A stretch of DNA of 50,002 bases from UBA1181 sp963654355. GTDB lineage: Bacteria; Bacteroidota; Bacteroidia; Bacteroidales; Paludibacteraceae. Below, piece after piece: positions 7,235 through 14,299 of this stretch. The notes under the pieces are model-generated. The model was not told the origin of the DNA. It was given only the letters and a program-made list of their open reading frames with translations, and made no database searches. The stretch lies in contig CAVKBM010000009.1 of NCBI GenBank assembly GCA_963654355.1, positions 1-50,002 on the forward strand. The letters run 5' to 3'. The stretch's first letter is position 1. Every line of letters starts with the position of its first letter. A program made the position numbers and the translations under genes.

Positions 7235-7575
7235 TTTACTACCTCTTTTTTAATAATAGTGGACACATAGGGTTCGAGATAACCGTCCGCCGTTGTATCG
7301 TAACCAAAATACTTGTATTCTTTGGCAAAATATTTACCCTCATATCTCACCTTGCAAACCTCCCCATCTTCCATCACAATAATCTCATGTATAGGCTCAT
7401 TCGGGAATAATTTGGAGAAATAATCAAACAATTTTTCGTCTTCAAAATAAGGTACATCACCCGCATATTTCAACTTTTCAAAGTATGTGTCATCGACCGC
7501 GAGCATCCCATCATTTAAAAGTAGAGCACTCGAACGATACCCGCTATCATAAACTGAAAAAATTACCATGTTCAT
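7231..7575 (-). CDS. Hypothetical protein, 114 aa (YDSGYRSS type)
   Basis: Starts MNMVIFSVYDSGYRSSALLL, with GGAG five bases before the ATG. The opening strongly resembles the 119-aa protein at 9198-9557 (VIYSEYDGGYQSNVMLV), followed in both by a D-G-x-L/F-FD-x-F core and a late RxxGxF/Y segment, so the two are diverged paralogues. No catalytic motif seen. Confidence 0.7.
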   Translation of the reverse strand: MNMVIFSVYDSGYRSSALLLNDGMLAVDDTYFEKLKYAGDVPYFEDEKLFDYFSKLFPNEPIHEIIVMEDGEVCKVRYEGKYFAKEYKYFGYDTTADGYLEPYVSTIIKKEVVK

Positions 7576-7589
7576 TTATTCTCCTCTAT

Positions 7590-7769
7590 TTATCTTCTCT
7601 TCGTTTTGATGTGTTTTCTGCCACTCTTAATCATTGTTGGAGTGGTCCAAATTCCACAACATGGGCAAAACAAATTTCCACAATCGTTTAAATCTTCCCT
7701 TGTGTAAATAATGTGAGCCCCACAGTTTATACACGTTGTATGGGATTCAACAGATTTTTTAATTTTCAT
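7590..7769 (-). CDS. Zinc-ribbon protein, 59 aa
   Basis: Start chosen at 7769 (MKIKKSVES), four bases overlapping the previous stop (ATGA) with GGGGG upstream. Two cysteine pairs, CINC and CPCC, spaced about 20 residues apart, form a probable zinc ribbon; the C-terminal tail is strongly basic. Possibly a nucleic-acid or protein-binding accessory factor. Confidence 0.7.
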   Translation of the reverse strand: MKIKKSVESHTTCINCGAHIIYTREDLNDCGNLFCPCCGIWTTPTMIKSGRKHIKTKRR

Positions 7770-7957
7770 ACTACCCCCAACAAAAGTAAAGCGGAAAGTA
7801 CACAAGCCATCAGAGTAGATGTTATATATAGAATATAAGCCCAAAGAGGAATATACTTAACTTCTTGAGTACTTCTTTCAATTAGAGCTTTTATTCCCAT
7901 GCCAACAAAAATTCCATAGATGAATAACGAAATCATCCCAAAGATAAATACTTCCAT
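7766..7957 (-). CDS. Small membrane protein, 63 aa
   Basis: Two predicted membrane helices (about 3-24 and 38-62) joined by a short polar loop. It lies between two tiny zinc proteins, overlapping one by four bases and following the other after one base. No family recognised. Confidence 0.65.
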   Translation of the reverse strand: MEVFIFGMISLFIYGIFVGMGIKALIERSTQEVKYIPLWAYILYITSTLMACVLSALLLLGVV

Positions 7958-7958
7958 C

Positions 7959-8150
7959 TTATATCAACCCCAATTCTTCCGCGCACTCGTCGCAGTATTC
8001 CATCTCGCCATCTTTTACAGCGTAATCTGGATCAATTTCCCTACCACAACTGTCGCAATATGTATGCAAAACGTGCCTCATTGGGCATGTACTACCCAAA
8101 CAAAATATTTCAGGTGGGCAACCAACACAATTGTTTTCTTCTCGCGTCAT
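7959..8150 (-). CDS. Cys-rich zinc protein, 63 aa
   Basis: Eight or more cysteines: CVGCPPEIFCLGSTC near the N-terminus, then CDSC and CDEC separated by about 17 residues, the latter a typical zinc ribbon. GAGG precedes the ATG. Probably metal binding; role unknown. Confidence 0.7.
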   Translation of the reverse strand: MTREENNCVGCPPEIFCLGSTCPMRHVLHTYCDSCGREIDPDYAVKDGEMEYCDECAEELGLI

Positions 8151-8160
8151 ATGTGAAACC

Positions 8161-8319
8161 TCACCATTGCTCTTCTGTGGTTGCCCACAAATCTCCGACC
8201 GTCGATAAAAACTCCAAGAGAACGTTCGCTATTATCGATACCAGCGCTATACACATAACTATTGGTAATAAAAAAATTAAAACGAGCGTAGTTAAAAATT
8301 TACAAATTATCATTCGCAT
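8161..8319 (-). CDS. Single-helix membrane protein, 52 aa
   Basis: Start chosen at 8319 (MRMIICKFLTTLVL) because GGAGG lies nine bases upstream. One long hydrophobic stretch (about 9-35), then a short soluble tail ending TTEEQW. It overlaps the end of the 43-aa gene upstream. Confidence 0.6.
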   Translation of the reverse strand: MRMIICKFLTTLVLIFLLPIVMCIALVSIIANVLLEFLSTVGDLWATTEEQW

Positions 8320-8431
8320 TTTGTTCTTCCTCCTGTTGACAAATACATTCTTCGGCATCACATTCCGAGGGATTATAATAATCACCCTCGATGCAAAATT
8401 CGCAACCGATACAATTTTTGTAACAATACAT
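8300..8431 (-). CDS. Cys-rich microprotein, 43 aa
   Basis: First gene after promoter 8461, with GAGGTGG five bases before the ATG. The sequence begins MYCYKNCIGCEFCIEGDYY and has seven cysteines, including CxxCxxC and CxC, then a Glu/Gln-rich tail. Short Cys-rich peptides like this bind zinc or iron-sulfur clusters; which applies is not visible. It is below usual length cut-offs. Confidence 0.7.
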   Translation of the reverse strand: MYCYKNCIGCEFCIEGDYYNPSECDAEECICQQEEEQNANDNL

Positions 8432-8460
8432 TTTGACCACCTCGCGCATTTGATGTTACA

Positions 8461-8489
8461 AGTATATCACAAAAATTCTACTTTGTCAA
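8461..8489 (-). promoter_or_regulatory. Sigma-A promoter
   Basis: TTGACA, 17 bp, TATACT with TGA before the -10 box; reads into the 43-aa gene and the small-protein operon down to 6364. Confidence 0.85.
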
Positions 8490-8495
8490 CTAATT

Positions 8496-8822
8496 TTACG
8501 GGTTTACTTTCTTTTTTTCTAATTTACTTAAAAAGAAATAACAAATCCTTCTAAACAAACTCTCGTCTTCATTTAAGTCAACACTTGCCGTTCTGCTCGG
8601 AGCAATACCCCATTCATACAGAACGTTGTGAGCTTTCCACTCTATGAGATAACTATCTCTACTTCTGTTATGATTTCCTTTAGCATATTCGTCCGAACCC
8701 ATTATCAGATCCAACATTTTTATTTTGTCTTCGTCGTTTTTTATTAAATAAGAATCTCGAATATGAATATTATTATTTGAGAAAAATACAACAAACTTAG
8801 TATTATTGATTTCTATTTCCAT
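8496..8822 (-). CDS. Hypothetical protein, 108 aa
   Basis: Last gene of the 11894 operon, with GAGG six bases before the ATG. A soluble protein rich in Asn, Lys, Asp; the two halves share the phrase RDSYLI (near residues 22 and 55), hinting at an internal repeat. No family recognised. Confidence 0.65.
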   Translation of the reverse strand: MEIEINNTKFVVFFSNNNIHIRDSYLIKNDEDKIKMLDLIMGSDEYAKGNHNRSRDSYLIEWKAHNVLYEWGIAPSRTASVDLNEDESLFRRICYFFLSKLEKKKVNP

Positions 8823-8835
8823 ACTTAACCTCGCC

Positions 8836-9201
8836 TCACTCGATCCAAAAATAAGTTATTGGGGCTAAATCTGACGTCCAAGAATTCATACTAAAATCAC
8901 TCCAAGCCGCCAAAATTCGTCCGAAAAAACTTTTACACCCCTCAATTGTCCCCCAACCATTCTCGGATTCATATTGCTTGTATTTCTTTGGGTATTTTTG
9001 CAATTCGCTCAGTCCTTTTGAAATGCAGGGAATTACATCAGTGCATAATCCATTATTAGCTTCATTCTCCCATTTAAGTCCTGTTGATGCCATAATCATT
9101 TCTCTCAAATTCCAAGTGATGTTCGCATTTGGATCGCAAACTTCGACATAACGATTTTCTAAGCCTTCTACTTTTACCTTAAAACTTATATCATAACTCA
9201 T
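8836..9201 (-). CDS. Hypothetical protein, 121 aa
   Basis: Soluble protein beginning MSYDISFKVKVEG; contains NITWNLREM and a late WGTIEGCKSF segment. This N-term strand followed by 'NxTWNLxxM' pattern recurs in phage and bacterial proteins of unknown function. It overlaps the preceding gene by four bases (ATGA), so translation is coupled. Confidence 0.65.
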   Translation of the reverse strand: MSYDISFKVKVEGLENRYVEVCDPNANITWNLREMIMASTGLKWENEANNGLCTDVIPCISKGLSELQKYPKKYKQYESENGWGTIEGCKSFFGRILAAWSDFSMNSWTSDLAPITYFWIE

Positions 9202-9557
9202 AATTCTATTTCCTTTTCCTCTATTATTTTAGCCGCTTCCCCATCTCCGCGAAATTCTATGACTTGACAAAGGTGGTCTTTTGAAGGATCAAAACTTCCG
9301 CGAATTCTCGCCTTAACCAGACGCGCGTTGTCTATCACCGCTATTTTGTCATATCTTTCCCCAAATGCTTTGTCAAATAGATCGAAGAGGGCAAACCCGT
9401 CCAACAACAACGGATTACCCTCGCTAATGCACTCAGTCCAAGCTCGCTTATTTTTAATTGTTTCTATGGAATTTGTTTTGACAAGCATAACATTAGATTG
9501 ATATCCGCCATCGTATTCCGAATAAATTACTGTACCGTCTTCCCACTTATTGCTCAT
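9198..9557 (-). CDS. Hypothetical protein, 119 aa (YDGGYQSN type)
   Basis: The ATG at 9557 has GAGGAG six bases upstream, inside the end of the preceding gene. The opening VIYSEYDGGYQSNVMLV matches the 114-aa protein at 7231-7575, so the phage carries two copies of this small family on two operons. Function unknown. Confidence 0.65.
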   Translation of the reverse strand: MSNKWEDGTVIYSEYDGGYQSNVMLVKTNSIETIKNKRAWTECISEGNPLLLDGFALFDLFDKAFGERYDKIAVIDNARLVKARIRGSFDPSKDHLCQVIEFRGDGEAAKIIEEKEIEL

Positions 9558-9990
9558 TTGTTTCTCCTCTAAGTATGTTTGTAATTTTTTGTTCATTTAA
9601 AAATTTTTGAAGCATTGAGGAAAATTTCCTTCCCATATCTCGGTCAATAACAAAATTCCAAACTTCATGTGACCCTATTCTTTTTGCAATATTTATATAC
9701 TCTGGAAGGACAATATCTGTGGAAAGTATTATATATTCGTTGGAATCTTCAAAAACACTACTTATTTTATTTACCTTTGATCCTAAATCATTAATGAATT
9801 TCAATATTTCTGCATATCCGAATATTGTTGCAACTCTATTTGTGTATTTCTTTTTTGAGACCGTTCCATAATATTTTAGGGTGTATATTCCGATATCCCG
9901 AAAAATTATTTCAATAATTTTGTTTCCGTCTTCACTTTTTATGTAACAACATTTTTCATTCTTGGTATTTTCTATTATTTTACTTGTCAT
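9547..9990 (-). CDS. Hypothetical protein, 147 aa
   Basis: Start chosen at 9990 (MTSKIIENTKNEK) with AAAGGA six bases upstream rather than an earlier GTG at 10008. Beta-rich at the N-terminus (two strand-like repeats with Tyr/Ile), helical at the end. No motif recognised. Overlaps the next gene by 11 bases. Confidence 0.65.
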   Translation of the reverse strand: MTSKIIENTKNEKCCYIKSEDGNKIIEIIFRDIGIYTLKYYGTVSKKKYTNRVATIFGYAEILKFINDLGSKVNKISSVFEDSNEYIILSTDIVLPEYINIAKRIGSHEVWNFVIDRDMGRKFSSMLQKFLNEQKITNILRGETNEQ

Positions 9991-10015
9991 ACCCAATCCT
10001 TTTACCACCTAATTT

Positions 10016-10126
10016 CTATTGAACACTCGCCAAATCCGCGTGTATAAGCCGATTATTCACGAAATTATACCTGTTTATGTTATGTTTCTTGCAAACACAA
10101 ATGTCTGCTAATATGTCGTTTAACAA
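10016..10126 (-). other. Possible gene remnant
   Basis: Between the HPr-like gene and the 147-aa gene an open frame of 36 codons (LLNDILADICVCKKHNIN..., ending ASVQ) has protein-like composition but only a TTG start immediately after AAAGG. It could be a degraded or very short gene; I would not rely on it. Confidence 0.25.
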
Positions 10127-10136
10127 CCTTTTTCTA

Positions 10137-10517
10137 TTATTTTCCCAAAGGATTGTTAAGGAATATTTGGTTCCCTTTGTGCATTTCAGCAACTTTTCGA
10201 TCCATATTTGAAGAAACATCAATATAACCTTCGCACATTTTTGAAAGTTCTTCGCGATACCGTTTAACCTCTTTTGCTTCTCCATTGGTGACAATAAATT
10301 GTTCTATTTTGTTATGAATATAATTAGAGAACGTTTCATCCGCTATCACCTCTAATTCTATCGGCTTGCTCAAATCTAAACTAAATATTCCAACAATTGA
10401 TTTCGCATCTACCACATATCTGCCACTATGTAAAAGTGTTTCGTAGGGGATGCTTTGCATACAATTTACAAAATTATTCACTTTTTCTAAATTGTTTAAA
10501 TTCACTTTATATTTCAT
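10137..10517 (-). CDS. HPr-like domain protein, 126 aa
   Basis: Residues about 10-57 match the HPr phosphocarrier fold: VNNFVNCMQSIPYETLL, then SGRYVVDAKSIVGIFSLDLS, which is the conserved 'VDAKSILGLLSL' helix of HPr. The catalytic His-15 region is absent, so it probably does not carry phosphate from PTS. The rest is a charged helical tail. Such HPr-like proteins are known in Bacillota without PTS roles. Starts within the stop of the 70-aa gene (ATGA). It might bind HPr partners such as CcpA or HPr kinase; that is speculation. Confidence 0.7.
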   Translation of the reverse strand: MKYKVNLNNLEKVNNFVNCMQSIPYETLLHSGRYVVDAKSIVGIFSLDLSKPIELEVIADETFSNYIHNKIEQFIVTNGEAKEVKRYREELSKMCEGYIDVSSNMDRKVAEMHKGNQIFLNNPLGK

Positions 10518-10726
10518 TCTGTTTTTTCACCATCCTTGTTTTCATCGTTTTTATTATCTTTGTTGTCAACTATAACACCGTCTGTTATTTCCCCGAAATA
10601 TATCGGGTCGCTCGGTCTCATTTGTTTAGTCTCTATTAACCTATTTAATATAACCTTTTTTGCTTCTTCAAAATTTTTCGCTTCAACTTCAAAGATTGTC
10701 GGGCGATAAACCACAACCTTTATCAT
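10514..10726 (-). CDS. Small acidic-tail protein, 70 aa
   Basis: Begins MIKVVVYRPTIFEVEAKNFE with the small 'FEVEAxxxEEAxxxV' helix pattern common in little phage proteins, then a Asp/Asn/Lys-rich tail. GGAGG is nine bases upstream and the start overlaps the stop of the cysteine desulfurase gene, so the two are translationally coupled. Function unknown. Confidence 0.65.
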   Translation of the reverse strand: MIKVVVYRPTIFEVEAKNFEEAKKVILNRLIETKQMRPSDPIYFGEITDGVIVDNKDNKNDENKDGEKTE

Positions 10727-11871
10727 TCACATTTACCTCCTGTGGGGAATAAGCTTAGAAACATCGAGTAACACTCTTTAAAGTATCTCACAAATTTCAT
10801 CACGTCTTTAAATGTGGTTTTACCTCCGAATGACACTCGAAGCCCGTTCGTGGGCACGGCACCTATTCCTTCTAAAACGTGAGAATACGAGCCGCTGCCG
10901 TTACACGCGGAGCCAGTAGATACGCAAATTTTCTTTGCGTCTAAATAATTGACTATTTCGCTCGTAGACATTTTGCAATCAATATTCATTATGCCGTAAG
11001 TCCTGCCGCCGAAAACACCTCCATTTATATTAAGGTTTAAAGGCTCGACGAGTTCTTTTACTATATACCTAAAATATTTTTCATAAACATCTTCTCTATA
11101 AGTATAGAACTCTATCGCCTTGGCGAATGCCGCAATTAAACCGACGTTTATAGTTCCGCCTCTTTTACCCTGTTCTTGTGCTCCACCAAAAATAATGGGC
11201 GATAAATTCTCAACCGATTTAACATATAAAGCGCCAACCCCTTTCGGACCGCCTATTTTATGAGCGGACACCGTGATAAAATCACAGCCAGATTTTACCA
11301 CGGAACTGAGTGGGAAATGGGGAAGAGCCTGCACCGCATCTATGTGTGTTATGGTGCCTATTTTTTTTGCGACGCTTACTACCTTTGTTATATCGTCTTG
11401 ATAAACACCCGTTTCATTATTAACCAAAACCATACTCATTAACGTTATGTTGTTCTTTATTAAAAATTCTTCTAAGTCTTTGATTTTTATATATCCCTTT
11501 TTGTTTATGGGAATATAACTAACCGTAGCATTAAAGTTTGTCTTAGCAAAATCGACAACATTGATTGCCGAGTGATGTTCAATACCTGTAATTGCTATAT
11601 TAACGGGTTTGTTTTGTTGTTTAAGATAATATATCGAACTGATAAGAGTCCAACTATTGCCCTCACAACCTCCCGACGTAAACAACAAATTGTTGACATC
11701 GCATCCAATGAAATCGCTTATAATCTTTCGCGACTCTAAAACTTTATTCGCGGCTCTTCTTCCAATGTCGTAAGTTGATTCAGTATTTCCGAATAATCTG
11801 TTCCACTTATTCAATTCTTTCAGTGCTTTTTTGTTTATCTTTGTCGTAGCTGCATTATCTAAGTATATCAT
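10723..11871 (-). CDS. Cysteine desulfurase, NifS/IscS family
   Basis: A 382-residue pyridoxal-phosphate enzyme that takes sulfur from cysteine as an enzyme-bound persulfide. It opens MIYLDNAATTK; it has GIEHHSA (His 99-100), HIDAVQA (Asp 178), the PLP lysine in SAHKIGGPKG (Lys 205), and the active-site Cys 323 in STGSACNGSGS. The length fits the family. ATG 11871 is preceded by GAGG and lies 23 bases from a promoter. No scaffold (IscU), DndBCDE or ThiI-like partner is beside it. Possible roles are iron-sulfur supply for the phage's radical SAM enzyme and Cys-clustered nuclease, or tRNA thiolation; these are inference. Confidence 0.9.
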   Translation of the reverse strand: MIYLDNAATTKINKKALKELNKWNRLFGNTESTYDIGRRAANKVLESRKIISDFIGCDVNNLLFTSGGCEGNSWTLISSIYYLKQQNKPVNIAITGIEHHSAINVVDFAKTNFNATVSYIPINKKGYIKIKDLEEFLIKNNITLMSMVLVNNETGVYQDDITKVVSVAKKIGTITHIDAVQALPHFPLSSVVKSGCDFITVSAHKIGGPKGVGALYVKSVENLSPIIFGGAQEQGKRGGTINVGLIAAFAKAIEFYTYREDVYEKYFRYIVKELVEPLNLNINGGVFGGRTYGIMNIDCKMSTSEIVNYLDAKKICVSTGSACNGSGSYSHVLEGIGAVPTNGLRVSFGGKTTFKDVMKFVRYFKECYSMFLSLFPTGGKCE

Positions 11872-11893
11872 TTTTACCTCACTGTCTGTGTAT

Positions 11894-11922
11894 AGTATAT
11901 CACAAAAAAATTTCCTTGTCAA
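11894..11922 (-). promoter_or_regulatory. Sigma-A promoter inside a terminator
   Basis: TTGACA, 17 bp, TATACT with TGA before the -10 box. The -35 box lies at the loop and distal arm of the terminator hairpin at 11908-11941, so ending of the lipase operon and starting of the desulfurase operon use the same bases. Confidence 0.9.
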
Positions 11923-11941
11923 CTAAAAAACAAGGAAATTT
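11904..11941 (-). terminator. Rho-independent terminator overlapping promoter
   Basis: Perfect 12-bp stem (AAATTTCCTTGT / ACAAGGAAATTT), 10-nt loop, then seven T residues on the minus strand. It begins six bases after the stop of the lipase gene. Confidence 0.9.
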
Positions 11942-11946
11942 GGAAA

Positions 11947-12600
11947 TTATTTGTGTATTTCTTCGTCTTTTTCCGATTCAAGACTAAACAAGTAGTTTTG
12001 TGGGTAGTGAGCGTTAAGAAATTTGAATTTTGTATAATCTGTTTTGATTTTGTCGTTAGATAGTGTGTGAACTTTGTTCAAGTGTCTAAATCCGAAAATT
12101 GCGGGCGGAACGTGCGTTACCAAATCATTGCAATTGCGTATCGGGTGGAAGTGCTTCCAACGTTCTTTGAGCGCCTTCTTCATCCTCCCAAAATAAACCC
12201 TCGGGCATCCGAACCCAAATCCTTCGAACCCGTTCTCTCTAAGGTCGGGGCGATTAAACCAAACGTATTCATGGCAAAACGTTGCGATGGCGGCACCCAT
12301 CGAATAACCGATTACATAGATTCGTTTAATCGACAGATCGGCGATGACGTCTTTGAGATGGGGTTTTATCGATTTCCAAACACGAAGGAAGCCACGATGG
12401 CACCTCCATTTAATATCCATATCTCTATACGGTATGGCGGGGAAGTCGAAATTATTTTTCCAATCGATTTTTGTCGATGTTTCTTGGAAGAAGATATATA
12501 AGACATCCCCTTTTCTTTCGACCGCGTAATCTCCATCGTTTTCTGTATGTATGAATTTAGCAGTTAAACACCTTTTGTATAATTTATAAAGTTCGCTCAT
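11947..12600 (-). CDS. Class 3 lipase-like alpha/beta hydrolase
   Basis: A 217-residue protein with the lipase box GYSMGAA (nucleophile Ser 100), a likely catalytic Asp in RNCNDLVTHVPP (Asp 159) and His in NKVHTL (His 178), in the usual order for the fungal-type lipase_3 fold. Upstream HRGFLRVW (68-75) is also typical of the family. No signal peptide, so it acts inside the cell or is carried in the virion. It may cleave acyl esters of host lipids. Last gene of the 14003 operon. Confidence 0.85.
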   Translation of the reverse strand: MSELYKLYKRCLTAKFIHTENDGDYAVERKGDVLYIFFQETSTKIDWKNNFDFPAIPYRDMDIKWRCHRGFLRVWKSIKPHLKDVIADLSIKRIYVIGYSMGAAIATFCHEYVWFNRPDLRENGFEGFGFGCPRVYFGRMKKALKERWKHFHPIRNCNDLVTHVPPAIFGFRHLNKVHTLSNDKIKTDYTKFKFLNAHYPQNYLFSLESEKDEEIHK

Positions 12601-12607
12601 TTCACTC

Positions 12608-12991
12608 TTATTCCTCTTCTTTTATGAGTTCGTAAATAGCCGAAACCTCTTCGATTGTAAATTCCATTTTTTCGAGTTCTTCCGAAAAGAATTTTAAAGT
12701 TTCAGGAATTTCGACTTCCGTGGCGGCGAGTTCCGCAAGCTGCTTGTTTATTTCTGCAAGGTTTTCGTCGGTGAATTTATACTGATTGTTTTCAACAATA
12801 ATCTCCCCGTCCTTATTTTTTGTCGCGAAGGTTCGAATAAGTTCCTCCCTTTTTTCGTTGTAGAATTTCCCATCTTCGTCGGTTGTCTTAAGGAACTTCA
12901 TAAACTTGAACGAAGTTTTAAAGTTTACGCCTTTTACCTGAGCTTTGCTTGCGATTACGTTTCTCGCGTTTAACACATTAATAAGTTTCAT
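12608..12991 (-). CDS. DUF1617-like phage protein, 127 aa
   Basis: Begins MKLINVLNARNVIASK; contains FKFMKFLKTTDEDGKFYNEK then NKDGEIIVENNQYKF, and ends with a helical acidic part. The layout (N-terminal helix, 'Y-N-E-K-R-E-x-L-I' helix, then a GEIIxENNQY hairpin) is that of DUF1617-type phage proteins of Bacillota, whose role is unknown. GGAG precedes the ATG. Confidence 0.65.
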   Translation of the reverse strand: MKLINVLNARNVIASKAQVKGVNFKTSFKFMKFLKTTDEDGKFYNEKREELIRTFATKNKDGEIIVENNQYKFTDENLAEINKQLAELAATEVEIPETLKFFSEELEKMEFTIEEVSAIYELIKEEE

Positions 12992-13003
12992 AATTTTTCT
13001 CCT

Positions 13004-13621
13004 TTACTCATATTTGAGTGTATTTTTATTTTTCTTATAATTCTCTAATCCATAATGCGAAGCGTCGTGCTCAAACCAAATGTCATAATATCCATACTCG
13101 TCGTTTCCTATTTTGTTTATTTCACTCAAAAACAACCATAAAGAAATGATTATTGTATACCCAATAATAGCGAACCCGATAATATATAATGTGAGAACGC
13201 TAAATATTATGGCGAACAATATAAATAACAAACCGAGTTCAAGCGTCGCCCCAACAATAATACCAGATAACTGATACTTATCCTTTTGGGTTTTGCAATT
13301 AAATAGGTGGTATCTCAGTGCGGAAGGTAAAGCGACAACAAACGGGAAAAGAGGACCAAGTAACAACCCTTGGTAAATACTGTGCCCACTTTCATGTGTC
13401 TTGCTGTCCAATTCATCGCAATCATCGCTTACAAGGAAAAATGGTCCAAGACATATCCCGCCCCAATTGTGTCCTACGACAAAATAAATCATATACCCAA
13501 ATCTTTTAGGTTTATGACCTGTAACCACCATAATCAAAGCACAAGCTGCGCCGATTATGGTCATAATTATTCCCCACGTGCAATGGATAAACCAAAATAA
13601 AATCAGTTTAATCGTTTTCAT
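13004..13621 (-). CDS. Membrane protein with HExxH motif, 205 aa
   Basis: Four or more hydrophobic segments (about 5-33, 40-62, 88-105, 118-165). Between them lies KTHESGHSIYQGLLLGPL, an HExxH zinc-metalloprotease signature next to a membrane helix, as in a group of Bacillota membrane proteins annotated only as hypothetical. Whether it is an active intramembrane protease is not shown by sequence alone. It overlaps the 111-aa gene by 14 bases. Confidence 0.65.
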   Translation of the reverse strand: MKTIKLILFWFIHCTWGIIMTIIGAACALIMVVTGHKPKRFGYMIYFVVGHNWGGICLGPFFLVSDDCDELDSKTHESGHSIYQGLLLGPLFPFVVALPSALRYHLFNCKTQKDKYQLSGIIVGATLELGLLFILFAIIFSVLTLYIIGFAIIGYTIIISLWLFLSEINKIGNDEYGYYDIWFEHDASHYGLENYKKNKNTLKYE

Positions 13622-13943
13622 CTACTTCTCTCCTTTGAAATTTTTTATTTTTTAACTTTTGATCTGCTTTACGAACTTTTTCAGGAATTGGAATTATTGT
13701 AATAAGTAGTCCATTACCGAAAAGATAACAATCGTTTCCAAGAACTTTGAGTGTGTCGGCACGACCTTCTTCTTTTGACCTCTGTAAAACGTTCTCTAAA
13801 TACTTGCGAGTGTTCTTCGGAAAGTCTTTCGGATCTTTGCCACACCATAACGCTTTCTCTGCTCGGTCAATTGCTTTCGTTGGAGAAACCTTCGTTCTCT
13901 CCTTCATCCTTTGTGTCCCGTGATGTGTTATTCCTACTGTCAT
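13608..13943 (-). CDS. Hypothetical protein, 111 aa (HHGTQRMKER type)
   Basis: First gene after promoter 14003, with GGAGG before the ATG. It opens TVGITHHGTQRMKERTKV, resembling the 'HAxxRxxER' start of DUF4258-like and RelE-like small proteins, followed by a YLFGNGLLITII strand pair and a very basic tail. Possibly an RNA- or toxin-fold protein; low certainty. Confidence 0.65.
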   Translation of the reverse strand: MTVGITHHGTQRMKERTKVSPTKAIDRAEKALWCGKDPKDFPKNTRKYLENVLQRSKEEGRADTLKVLGNDCYLFGNGLLITIIPIPEKVRKADQKLKNKKFQRREVDEND

Positions 13944-14002
13944 AATACCTCCAAAAATTACCTTTAAATGAAATTGTCATTTTATTCAATGACTACATCG
14001 AC

Positions 14003-14031
14003 ATTATATCACAAACTCACATAGTTGTCAA
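14003..14031 (-). promoter_or_regulatory. Sigma-A promoter
   Basis: TTGACA, 17 bp, TATAAT with TGA before the -10 box; reads into 13943 down to the lipase gene. It begins just below the stop of the 87-aa gene. Confidence 0.9.
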
Positions 14032-14035
14032 GCGT

Positions 14036-14299
14036 TTAGTGGTCGAAAAATGAAATAATTAGTGCTACGATGAAAAGGACTATCCAAATTACTATCGGCA
14101 CTCCGACCGCTATAATAAGCGGAAGAAAAATCAACCACCATGACCAAGCAATCACGTTACATAACTTGAGTACCATGAAAATCATTGACAGAATGAAAGC
14201 CATTGTCGTGAGACTAAAGTCTACGACTCTCGCGTCAACGTGAGCAACTATTCGTTCATTAGCCTTAGAATCTGGATCGTCAAAGAAATCGTCTTGCAT
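14036..14299 (-). CDS. Membrane protein, 87 aa
   Basis: A polar N-terminus (MQDDFFDDPDSKANER) and two hydrophobic helices (about 29-46 and 52-82). GGAGG precedes the ATG, which lies inside the end of the RecD-like gene. Unknown role at the membrane. Confidence 0.65.
   Translation of the reverse strand: MQDDFFDDPDSKANERIVAHVDARVVDFSLTTMAFILSMIFMVLKLCNVIAWSWWLIFLPLIIAVGVPIVIWIVLFIVALIISFFDH

Noticed and set aside
10016..10294. 92-codon minus frame overlapping the HPr-like gene
   Set aside because: Most of it is a shifted reading of the HPr-like gene; only the last 36 codons lie outside it and they lack a good start.
10723..11871. DndA of a DNA phosphorothioation system
   Set aside because: No DndB, C, D or E genes are near, and the residues fit the general NifS/IscS family equally well.
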